DNA of 64,000 nt from Gammaproteobacteria bacterium (GTDB lineage: Bacteria; Pseudomonadota; Gammaproteobacteria; Steroidobacterales; Steroidobacteraceae). This document shows positions 52,105-61,876 of this stretch, in pieces. The stretch's first letter is position 1, and every line of letters begins with the position of its first letter. The notes beneath the pieces were generated by a model. That model worked only from the letters and a program-made list of their open reading frames with translations, did no database searches and was not told the DNA's origin. Made by a program: the position numbers and the translations under genes. The DNA lies in the NCBI GenBank assembly GCA_947452065.1, contig CANGBB010000006.1:101024-165023 (forward strand), written 5' to 3'.

Positions 52105-53547
52105 ATGGATACCACCACCTGGGCCAGCATGCTGCCCGCCATCCCGGAAATATCTCTCGCGGGCGCCATCTGCGCGCTCTTGATGATCGATGTGTTTGCT
52201 GGCTCGCGCCGCGGTCTGACGGCCACTGCCAGTCTGGTTCTGCTGGCTGTTTGTGCTGCGCTCACCTTGGGCTATGGGCATGTTACGGTCCGGACGCTGG
52301 TGTTTGGTGGGCTCTACGTCGCCGATCCGCTGGCAGTCTGGCTTAAGCTTTGTGCATTCCTTGCCGTTGGGCTGGGGCTGTTCTACGGCGAGGCCTATCT
52401 AGAGCGCAATCGCATCCGCGGCGGGGAGTATTACGTCCTTTCACTGACGGCGCTGCTGGGTATCTGTGTCATTGCCTCGGCCAACAGCCTGCTGACCATT
52501 TACATCGGCGTCGAGCTGCTGTCCCTGTCTTTGTATGCGCTGGTGGCCTTCGATCGCGACAATGGAGTCGCTGCCGAAGCTGCTATTAAGTATTTCGTGC
52601 TCGGCGCCATCGCCTCGGGCGTCATGCTCTATGGCATCTCGTTGCTGTACGGTCTGACAGGCACCCTAGACCTCGATCGACTCTCAGCCACGGCGTTCTC
52701 ACTCGACGCAGCGTCCAGTGCAGGACTCATCATCGCTATCGCATTCATCGTTGTGGCGGTGGCCTTCAAATTCGGTGCCGTGCCTTTCCACATGTGGGTC
52801 CCGGACGTCTACAGCGGTGCGCCGGCCAGTGTGGCGTTGCTGCTGGCCACGGCGCCCAAGTTGGCCTCTTTTGCGCTGGCCTTCCGCCTCCTGGCCCACG
52901 GGCTGCAGGGCGATCCGCACGCTTGGAGCCAAATGCTGACGATTGTTGCGGTGCTTTCCCTGATCCTGGGCAACGTTGTTGCCATTGCGCAGACCAGTAT
53001 TCGCCGGATGCTCGCCTATTCGGCGATAGCCAACGTAGGGTTTCTTCTGCTGGGCTTCGTTCCCGCCAATAGCGCGGGCTACGCCAGTGCATTGAACTAC
53101 ACCCTGATCTACATCCTGACCGCCATTGCCTCCTTTGGTTGTGTGCTGCTCGCAGCACGCGTGAGCGGCGAGGCGGAATCGCTCGACGACTACAAGGGTC
53201 TGGCCGCGCGCGATCCGCGCCTCGCAGTGCTCCTGGCTGTCACCATGCTCTCGACAGCGGGCATCCCGCCGTTCGCAGGGTTCTGGGCCAAGCTGTGGGT
53301 CATCCAGGCGCTGTTGGCCAGCCATTACCTCTGGTTGGCGTTGCTGGCCATGTTCACCTCAGTGATTGGTGCCTTCTATTACCTGCGCGTGGTCTGGTAC
53401 CTGTATTTCGAGCCGGGTACCGACGCCCCGGGTGTCGAGCAGCAAACCATGCCGCGACTCGTTCTGGCGCTCAATTGCATTGCCTTGTTGGCGTTGGGCA
53501 TTCTGCCCGGTGCATTGCTCAGACTCTGTTCTGGGCTGATTGGCTGA
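52105..53547 (+). CDS. nuoN: NADH-quinone oxidoreductase subunit N
   Basis: A 480-residue antiporter-like subunit, last gene of the operon. It has YIGVELLSLSLYALVAFDRD, KFGAVPFHMWVPDVYSGAPASVALLLATAPK and LAYSAIANVGFLLLGF. The ATG at 52105 is preferred to the TTG at 52090 that overlaps the nuoM stop. The operon is followed by a hairpin and initiator tRNA. Confidence 0.97.
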   Translation: MDTTTWASMLPAIPEISLAGAICALLMIDVFAGSRRGLTATASLVLLAVCAALTLGYGHVTVRTLVFGGLYVADPLAVWLKLCAFLAVGLGLFYGEAYLERNRIRGGEYYVLSLTALLGICVIASANSLLTIYIGVELLSLSLYALVAFDRDNGVAAEAAIKYFVLGAIASGVMLYGISLLYGLTGTLDLDRLSATAFSLDAASSAGLIIAIAFIVVAVAFKFGAVPFHMWVPDVYSGAPASVALLLATAPKLASFALAFRLLAHGLQGDPHAWSQMLTIVAVLSLILGNVVAIAQTSIRRMLAYSAIANVGFLLLGFVPANSAGYASALNYTLIYILTAIASFGCVLLAARVSGEAESLDDYKGLAARDPRLAVLLAVTMLSTAGIPPFAGFWAKLWVIQALLASHYLWLALLAMFTSVIGAFYYLRVVWYLYFEPGTDAPGVEQQTMPRLVLALNCIALLALGILPGALLRLCSGLIG

Positions 53548-53553
53548 ACACAG

Positions 53554-53579
53554 CGTCAGTCGGTCTATGCCGGCTGACG
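53554..53579 (+). terminator. Hairpin after nuoN
   Basis: CGTCAGTCGG (53554-53563) and CCGGCTGACG (53570-53579) pair over 10 bp with one G-U, loop of 6. There is no T-run after it. It is the only strong structure between nuoN and the tRNA promoter, so it may mark the end of the nuo transcript, possibly with rho. Confidence 0.4.
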
Positions 53580-53586
53580 GAACAGC

Positions 53587-53614
53587 TTGGCAGGGCAGCC
53601 TGTTCGTGTAGAAT
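53587..53614 (+). promoter_or_regulatory. Sigma-70 promoter of initiator tRNA
   Basis: TTGGCA (53587-53592), 16 bases, TAGAAT (53609-53614), then a GC-rich discriminator GCGCGCC. The tRNA begins at 53629. Both hexamers match five of six consensus bases. The GC-rich discriminator is the kind associated with stringent control in E. coli. Confidence 0.7.
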
Positions 53615-53628
53615 GCGCGCCTCCCTGG

Positions 53629-53705
<77 letters not shown>

Positions 53706-53798
53706 ATCTTCCCTTGTTCAAATTCTTGCTGCTCCCGCTAGTTACGGGAGCGGGCGACATTTCCGCCTATCGCTCGTCTTGTTCCGTTCTCACGGCTG

Positions 53799-56119
<2,321 letters not shown>

Positions 56120-56176
56120 CCACCCGTCCGGAAGTGGGCCACCCCGAGGAAGGGATGGGCATCAGATCGCTGGCTG

Positions 56177-56214
56177 AAAAAAAACGGGGACGCGCTGGCG
56201 TCCCCGTTTCTTTT
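56177..56214. terminator. Bidirectional intrinsic terminator between katG and the MFS gene
   Basis: A perfect 10-bp stem (ACGGGGACGC 56184-56193 with GCGTCCCCGT 56198-56207, loop GCTG) is flanked by eight A residues on the left and TTCTTTT on the right. It can serve both convergent genes. Confidence 0.85.
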
Positions 56215-56235
56215 GCCTCAGAGAAAATGTCGGTG

Positions 56236-57471
56236 TTACTTCGACATCTCGTTGGTGCGAAGGCCCAGTGCCAGCACCGTGCCGATCAGCGTGAGCAGCG
56301 ACATCTGGATGTAGGCTGCCTGCTGCCAGCTGAAACGCTCGGCGAGATAGCTCATCAGGAATCCGCCGCAGGCCGCGCCCGCATAGATGGACGAGACGAA
56401 CATGCTCGAGCCGAGGCGCGAGAGGTTACGGCGCAGGGCCTTGATGTGGGCGCCGGCGAGGTTGGTGTAGAGCACTGCCGGTCCGACGATGCCGTAGGAG
56501 AACGCCAGCCACTTGTGTGCCGATACGCTCAGACCCGGCATGAACAGGGTGGCGCCGAGGATGACGGCCAGCACCGAGAAGATGATGATGACCCACTTGG
56601 GCGAGAACTTGTCTCCCAGCATGCCGCCGAAGATGGACAGCAGCGAGCCATAGCCGAAGAACTTGATCATGGTGATGGCGCCAGGCAGGTCGTACCCCTC
56701 GGTCTTCTGGAGGAAGGTTGGGTAGGAGCCGATGAAGCCGTAGACGTTCAGGCCGTAGATGATGCTCAGCACCGCCAGAATGATGGTGTTGCGGTTCTTA
56801 AGGGTTTCGGCGCCGCCGGTGCCTTCGTTGTAATGGGCGGCGTGTTGGGTCTCGCTGAACCAGGGACGAACGGTCACTGCGATCAGTACGACCAGAACGA
56901 TGCCAAAGGCCGCGAAGGTCTGCATCGTTTCCTGCCAGGTCTTGGAGCTGGCTGCGAGGAAGCTGATGATGATCGGCGCAACGATGGCACCAAGCCCGAA
57001 GCAGACATTGACCGCGCCCACCGCAGCCACGCGGTTCTTGGCGAAGTAGCTGCTAGCCAGCGAGAACATGCTGGTGGCCAGCATGGCCATGCCGATGCCC
57101 TGCAGGACGAGGTAGCTGAACATGCTGCCGAATCCGCCCGCCATGGTGGCGAGCGCGGTGGCCAGCGAGAAGATGACAATGCCCGTCATCAGAACCGTCT
57201 TGCGCGACGAACGGGCGATCAGCCAGCCTGCCGGCAGTCCGGCAATGCCCAGACCCAGTGTGAAAATGGTGGTCAAGGTTCCCCGCTGGGGCCCGGAGAG
57301 GCTCAGCGCCTCCTGGATTTGCTTGCCGAAGGCGCTAACGAGATAGCGGTCGGCCGACATCAGGACATAGGCGATGAGCAGCAGTCCGAACATCGCGAAG
57401 GCAGCGCCTCGCGACCCGTTCTGTTGCGGGGCGGCGGCGGCCTGAGCGTTCTGCGGTGATGGCTGATTCAT
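56236..57471 (-). CDS. MFS transporter
   Basis: A 411-residue membrane protein with twelve predicted helices in two halves. The MFS loop 2-3 pattern (GLPAGWLIARSSRKTVLMTG) is seen after the second helix. ADRYLVSAFGKQIQ near the N-terminus and the phthalate/anion-symporter-like LSLSGPQRGTL are suggestive of the organic-anion group, but no substrate can be assigned. It is divergent from the exported hydrolase cassette across a 274-base gap, and may serve it. Confidence 0.85.
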   Translation of the reverse strand: MNQPSPQNAQAAAAPQQNGSRGAAFAMFGLLLIAYVLMSADRYLVSAFGKQIQEALSLSGPQRGTLTTIFTLGLGIAGLPAGWLIARSSRKTVLMTGIVIFSLATALATMAGGFGSMFSYLVLQGIGMAMLATSMFSLASSYFAKNRVAAVGAVNVCFGLGAIVAPIIISFLAASSKTWQETMQTFAAFGIVLVVLIAVTVRPWFSETQHAAHYNEGTGGAETLKNRNTIILAVLSIIYGLNVYGFIGSYPTFLQKTEGYDLPGAITMIKFFGYGSLLSIFGGMLGDKFSPKWVIIIFSVLAVILGATLFMPGLSVSAHKWLAFSYGIVGPAVLYTNLAGAHIKALRRNLSRLGSSMFVSSIYAGAACGGFLMSYLAERFSWQQAAYIQMSLLTLIGTVLALGLRTNEMSK

Positions 57472-57745
57472 TAGTGTCTGTTCCCCGTGAGAGAGACTTG
57501 TTGGAAAAAGCTGCGCTGTCGCAGCCGGTTATCCCAAAAAGTGTACGACAGGCGGGCAACGGTTCTCAAATCGGCTGGAAGAGGGGCCGGTGGTCGAGTG
57601 GCTCCGGGCTGCCTCCGACTCAGATTCCCATATTGAAAAAATGGCAAATGCGTAATAAATCAGGTGACCGGTTCCGAAGGTCGTATCATCAGTGCCACGG
57701 CGCCCTTAGAGGTGGCGCCAGCATAATAATTGGGGGTCAAAGGAC
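57472..57745. other. Divergent intergenic region
   Basis: This 274-base gap separates two divergently transcribed units, the MFS transporter and the hydrolase cassette, so promoters for both must lie within it. TTGAAA occurs at 57633 but no convincing -10 follows. GGCGCC occurs twice near 57700-57720 on either side of about ten bases. Nothing else is recognisable. Confidence 0.4.
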
Positions 57746-58708
57746 ATGAATCGAGCCGCGCGTTGGGCGCTTGCCATTGGCATGGTGGCCTCGTTGCCGC
57801 TTCTTGCGCTCGCCCAGGGTCAGCCAGCCAGCAGCGGTAGTGCAGGCAACGCAGCGGCGATCGTTTTCGATCCGCCCGGCACGGCCAAGCGTTATGCCAG
57901 CCAACACGAGACCGAGCCGTATCAGCGCGCTCATTTCGTGCGTGATCTGCAATACGGCCCGGCGGCGCGCAACCTTCTGGATGTCGCCATGCCCCATGCC
58001 GCTGGCGGTGCTGCGCGGCCGGTGATCGTTTTCGTGCCGGGTGGTCCGGGCAACCGCAAGGAAGTCGAGGGGTACCTGTTCTACGACAACGTACTGCTCT
58101 GGGCGGTTGACCAAGGGTATGTCGGCGTCAACATGAGCCGCGAGTCGGGGCAGGGCGTCAGTTGGGATACCGGTGCCAAGAACATCTCGGCCGTCATCGG
58201 TTGGGTGCAGGCCAACATCAAAAAATATGGCGGCGATCCAACCAAGATCATCGTCTGGGGACATTCGCTCGGCGCCGGTGCGCTGGCCATTTATCTGTCT
58301 CACCAGGAGTATTACCCCGCCGGCGGGATTGGGCTAAGCGGTGCCATCCTGCATTCGGGCAGCTACAACATTGCTCCGGTCAAGGCGATGCAGCCGGGAC
58401 GTGGCGGTGGCGCTGGACAGGCGGTGCCCGATGCGGCGGTGCTGCTGGCGCAGTCATCGCTGCCCGGTCTACAGAAGCTGTCCGTCCCGCTGCTGCTGGC
58501 CGCCGCCGACGGTGATCCGCTCGATCGCCCGGAATACGTCACGCTCATTCACGATGCGCTCTGCAAATCCAGCACTTGTCCAACGACTTTGCTGGCGAAG
58601 GGGCATGATCATTTCTCGGAAATATTCTCTGTCAACACCAGTGATCAATCCGTTTCCAGACCCGTGCAGGAATGGTTGCGTACCGTTTTTCCGGCCAAAG
58701 CAAAGTAA
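57746..58708 (+). CDS. Exported alpha/beta hydrolase
   Basis: A 320-residue protein with a signal peptide (ALAIGMVASLPLLALAQG). The alpha/beta hydrolase core is clear: PVIVFVPGGPGN (oxyanion region), nucleophile Ser in VWGHSLGAGAL, candidate Asp in AADGDPLDRPEY and candidate His in AKGHDHFSE. It resembles BD-FAE-type carboxylesterases. Substrate unknown. It heads a set of four same-strand genes, all with secretion signals. Confidence 0.87.
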   Translation: MNRAARWALAIGMVASLPLLALAQGQPASSGSAGNAAAIVFDPPGTAKRYASQHETEPYQRAHFVRDLQYGPAARNLLDVAMPHAAGGAARPVIVFVPGGPGNRKEVEGYLFYDNVLLWAVDQGYVGVNMSRESGQGVSWDTGAKNISAVIGWVQANIKKYGGDPTKIIVWGHSLGAGALAIYLSHQEYYPAGGIGLSGAILHSGSYNIAPVKAMQPGRGGGAGQAVPDAAVLLAQSSLPGLQKLSVPLLLAAADGDPLDRPEYVTLIHDALCKSSTCPTTLLAKGHDHFSEIFSVNTSDQSVSRPVQEWLRTVFPAKAK

Positions 58709-58763
58709 TTCCCGCACGGTTCATTTGATTTAAGTGACTGCTGATCAATCGAAGAGGCACATC

Positions 58764-59159
58764 ATGTTCAAACCGATCTTTTTTCTGAGTGGAGTGGTCG
58801 CTCTGCTGACGGTCGGACTTCCGGCCGGCGCGCATCACTCCCATGCGATGTTCGATACCTCCAAGCGTGTGACCGTGACTGGCACCGTTGAGAAGTTCGA
58901 GTTCACCAATCCGCATTCTTGGCTCCGGGTCAATAATTCTTCGGATGGTGCGCTCTGGTCATTCGAGACTCTTTCTCCCTCGCAGCTGGTGCGCATGGGC
59001 GTCAAGGTCAGCTCCTTTGCCCCTGGGTCGAAAGTGGTTGTTCAGGCTGCGCCGCTCCGTGATGGACGCAATGGCGGCCAGATTATTAATGTGACCCGGG
59101 CGGACGGCAGCGTCGTGGCGCTGGCACCCGAGGGCGGCGGCCCGGGGCCGACGCAATGA
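58764..59159 (+). CDS. DUF6152-family exported protein
   Basis: A 131-residue protein with a signal peptide (FFLSGVVALLTVGLPAGA) followed by HHSHAMFDTSKRVTVTGTV, EFTNPHSWLRV and a beta-rich body. This His-rich beginning and the VTGTVEKFEFTNPH pattern fit the DUF6152 family as I remember it. The role is unknown. The ATG at 58764 is behind GAAGAGG. It overlaps the next gene by 4 bases, and the two are probably translated together. Confidence 0.75.
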   Translation: MFKPIFFLSGVVALLTVGLPAGAHHSHAMFDTSKRVTVTGTVEKFEFTNPHSWLRVNNSSDGALWSFETLSPSQLVRMGVKVSSFAPGSKVVVQAAPLRDGRNGGQIINVTRADGSVVALAPEGGGPGPTQ

Positions 59160-60076
59160 GCCGGTCGCTGATGCGCAGGTCCCTGCGGCTCGCTTTCCTC
59201 ACCAGCCTGGCCAGTGTTTTCCTCGTTCAGGGAGCGGCTGCACAGACTGCGGATTTCAGTGAATCTTGGGCGGCGTTCCAGGCCATGAAGGCGCGCGCCA
59301 GCAAGAAGCCGGTCACTGCTGCCAGTCTCCCTGACTGGTCGGGAGTGTGGACCGGCAGTCCGGATTATCTACCCTATTACCGGCTGTCCACAGACGGCAA
59401 GCTGACGGTCCGCACCAGTCCACGGAACCCAACGGAGAGTAGTAAACAAGCTGCACCCCTGAGTCCGGAGTATGAGGCGAAGGCGATCCAGGTCCTGAAG
59501 GATCGGGTCAAGGGGATCGACTGGGACTATGTGTCCAACTGCATCCCTGCCGGTTTCCCGCGCTGGACGGTGTCGCATTATCTGAAGGAGTTTGCTCTCT
59601 CTCCCAGTGTGGTTTGGATGATCAATGAGGAGCAGAGCGAGGTGCGCCGTATCTACACCGATGGCCGCGGTCATACGCCACGCGATGAGGCTTATCCTCT
59701 GTATGAGGGCGATTCGATCGGGTTCTGGGATGGCGATACGCTGGTCGTCCATACGGTAGACAACAAAGAGGGAACCTGGGATCGCTCTGGCGCCGCCTAC
59801 AGTGATCAGGTCAACACCATCGAGCGCATCCGTAAAGTTAGTGCGGATGTCATCGAGAACCAGATGACGGTCTACGACAAGGTCGCTCTGACCAAGCCCT
59901 GGAATGTGACCTTCCGTTTCACTCGTGTGAAGGATCCCGCCGATCTACGCGTTCGCATGTATTCCTGCAACGAGAACAACAATGTCGTGCAGGATGCCAG
60001 TGGCAACACGCACCATGTGCTGCCGGGTGAGTCCGGGTTCAAGGAGCCTGAAAAGAGAGCCCAGCAGGCACCGTAG
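59156..60076 (+). CDS. Exported protein of unknown function, partner of DUF6152 gene
   Basis: A 306-residue protein with a signal peptide ending near QGAAAQ. The body has LPDWSGVWTGSPDYL, WDYVSNCIPAGFPRW, and a C-terminal beta-rich part with a dense pattern of Trp and Tyr (GDSIGFWDGDTLVVHT). I do not recognise a catalytic motif. Proteins of this look often accompany DUF6152 genes in Gammaproteobacteria, Sphingomonads and Acidobacteria, as far as I recall. It starts inside the DUF6152 stop. Confidence 0.6.
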   Translation: MSRSLMRRSLRLAFLTSLASVFLVQGAAAQTADFSESWAAFQAMKARASKKPVTAASLPDWSGVWTGSPDYLPYYRLSTDGKLTVRTSPRNPTESSKQAAPLSPEYEAKAIQVLKDRVKGIDWDYVSNCIPAGFPRWTVSHYLKEFALSPSVVWMINEEQSEVRRIYTDGRGHTPRDEAYPLYEGDSIGFWDGDTLVVHTVDNKEGTWDRSGAAYSDQVNTIERIRKVSADVIENQMTVYDKVALTKPWNVTFRFTRVKDPADLRVRMYSCNENNNVVQDASGNTHHVLPGESGFKEPEKRAQQAP

Positions 60077-60099
60077 TCTGTAAGCAGGGAGCTAGTTCA

Positions 60100-61131
60100 G
60101 TGACGGGCAAGGGAATGCGGGTTAGAAACTGGATGACAGCGATGGTCGCCTTCTTGGCGACCATCGTGACGCCTTTCGCTTGCAGCGCCGCTGGCGCAGA
60201 TCGATCTGCTGTGACGGCGGCGACCATTTCACCGGCGCCCTCTAATTCGCTAGTGCTGGTGACTGGGATCACAGGAACCCAGGGCGGTGGTGTCGCGCGG
60301 GCGCTACTCGAAAAGGGTTATCGGGTGCGGGGCCTGACCCGTGATCCGGAAGCGGCCAAGGCCAAGGTCTGGACCGAACGCGGTGTGCAGATGGTCAAGG
60401 GCGACTTTACTGATCACGCCAGCATTGAGGCCGCACTGAAAGGCGTCGACTTTCTGTTCATCAACATTGTTGAGCGCGTGACGGATTACCTCGATGCCGC
60501 GAAGTTCACTTTTGATGCCGCGCATCGCGCCGGTGTTAAGCACATCGTGCTGACCACCGCGCGGCTGGCGGATCCTGAGTCCGGCTTCGAGGCGAATGCT
60601 GATCGCAGCAAGCGCGGTTTGGAGTTGTATCTGCGTAACAGCGGTTACTCCTACACCACCTTGCGCATCCCCCAGATGATGGAGAATTTCATTCGACCCG
60701 CAGATATGCAGCGGGTGTTGACGCAGGGTGTGATGAGTCCGGGTACCGGAGCCACGCTCAATCACTTCTTTTCCTGCTACGACATGGGTCTGGTCACGGC
60801 TGCTGCGTTTGCTGATCCGCGGAAGTGGAATCGTCGTGAGGTCAATCTATCGGCTGATCCGCTCACGGGTCAGCAGGTGGCGAGCTTGCTCAGCCGTCTC
60901 TCAGGTCTCGACATCAAGTACAGCGTGGTGCCGTTTGATCAGCCCAGCGGGCCGGCCAATGTCAATGCGCGCTTCTACGCCGAGCATGATCTGCCGTACG
61001 ACACGGTGCAGCTGAAGAAAGAGTTTCCACAGATCACGACGCTCGAGAAATTTCTGCGCGACGAGGGCTACGGTGAAAAGCTCCGTAGCATGGCTGCGCA
61101 GCCCCCCGCCGGCGACGCGCCCGTTCGCTGA
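60100..61131 (+). CDS. NmrA-like NAD(P)-binding protein with an N-terminal signal sequence
   Basis: A 343-residue protein. An N-terminal hydrophobic segment (MTAMVAFLATIVTPFACSAAG) looks like a Sec signal peptide, which is unusual for this cytosolic family. The Rossmann motif is LVTGITGTQGGGVARALLEKGY. NmrA-type features follow: KGDFTDHASIEAALKGVDFLF and RIPQMMENF. The start is a GTG at 60100 (AGGGAG upstream) or the ATG at 60115. It closes the cassette. If really exported, no NADPH would be expected at its site. Confidence 0.7.
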   Translation: MTGKGMRVRNWMTAMVAFLATIVTPFACSAAGADRSAVTAATISPAPSNSLVLVTGITGTQGGGVARALLEKGYRVRGLTRDPEAAKAKVWTERGVQMVKGDFTDHASIEAALKGVDFLFINIVERVTDYLDAAKFTFDAAHRAGVKHIVLTTARLADPESGFEANADRSKRGLELYLRNSGYSYTTLRIPQMMENFIRPADMQRVLTQGVMSPGTGATLNHFFSCYDMGLVTAAAFADPRKWNRREVNLSADPLTGQQVASLLSRLSGLDIKYSVVPFDQPSGPANVNARFYAEHDLPYDTVQLKKEFPQITTLEKFLRDEGYGEKLRSMAAQPPAGDAPVR

Positions 61132-61222
61132 ACCCTTCGCTCGGGTGGCTGCGGCAAGTACCCATGCCGCCGGTTGTGGGCCGCACCTAATATCGAACTC
61201 AGGACGCTGTCTGGAGAGTTCG

Positions 61223-61678
61223 ATGAATACGCATCTTGTTTTGGTGGCTGATCATGCTTCGGCCCGCGTTTTCCGTGTGCCTGGAGTGGAAGCCGATCTC
61301 GATGAGCTGATACGTCTGGAAAACCCGGCCGGTCATGGTCACGAACGCGACCTGGGTTCATCGGCACCGGGTCGCGGAGTGGGTGGGGGTGACGGCCGGC
61401 GCACGGCATTCGAGTCCGCGCACACCCTGCGTCAGCATGCCACCGAGCTTTTCGTCAGAAAGATTGCCCGTGAGTTGGCGCCGCTGCTCACGCGCGAACC
61501 AACGGCAAAGCTGGTGCTCGTAGCGGGTCCGGAAATGCTGGGTGAGCTGCGCGGCCATCTGGATCTAGCCGGTGAAAGCAGACTAGAGTGGCCTCACAAC
61601 CTGGCCAATCTGCCGACCTCGGATCTGCGACGAAGGCTGCGTCAGGCCGTGGCTGAATTGCGCCAAGCGGCTGACTGA
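61223..61678 (+). CDS. baeRF/host-attachment-family protein
   Basis: A 151-residue protein with VLVADHASARVFRV at the N-terminus and LVLVAGPEMLGELRGHL in the C-terminal half, matching the family annotated as 'required for attachment to host cells' and placed by others with release-factor-like (baeRF) proteins. The function is unproved. The ATG at 61223 has GGAGAG upstream. It is convergent with tRNA-Leu(CAG). Confidence 0.8.
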   Translation: MNTHLVLVADHASARVFRVPGVEADLDELIRLENPAGHGHERDLGSSAPGRGVGGGDGRRTAFESAHTLRQHATELFVRKIARELAPLLTREPTAKLVLVAGPEMLGELRGHLDLAGESRLEWPHNLANLPTSDLRRRLRQAVAELRQAAD

Positions 61679-61744
61679 CAGCGGCGCGGCTGATCGACTG
61701 AGGTTCCCCGCCAGTGCAGCCAAAAGCTGCTACTGTGAAACCAG

Positions 61745-61829
<85 letters not shown>

Positions 61830-61847
61830 AATTCGGGTGGGCGGCGC

Positions 61848-61876
61848 AATGTACGTAAGGGATCGAGGACTGTCAA
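61848..61876 (-). promoter_or_regulatory. Sigma-70 promoter of tRNA-Leu(CAG)
   Basis: Minus strand reads TTGACA (61876-61871), 17 bases, TACATT (61853-61848), then the GC-rich GCGCCGCCC before the tRNA at 61829. The -35 is perfect, the -10 four of six. The -35 abuts the TTG start of rnr at 61877 on the other strand. Confidence 0.75.

Noticed and set aside
61690..61744. Terminator of tRNA-Leu(CAG) on the minus strand
   Set aside because: A stem of CAGT/GCAGC type can be drawn but with an internal bulge and no T-run.
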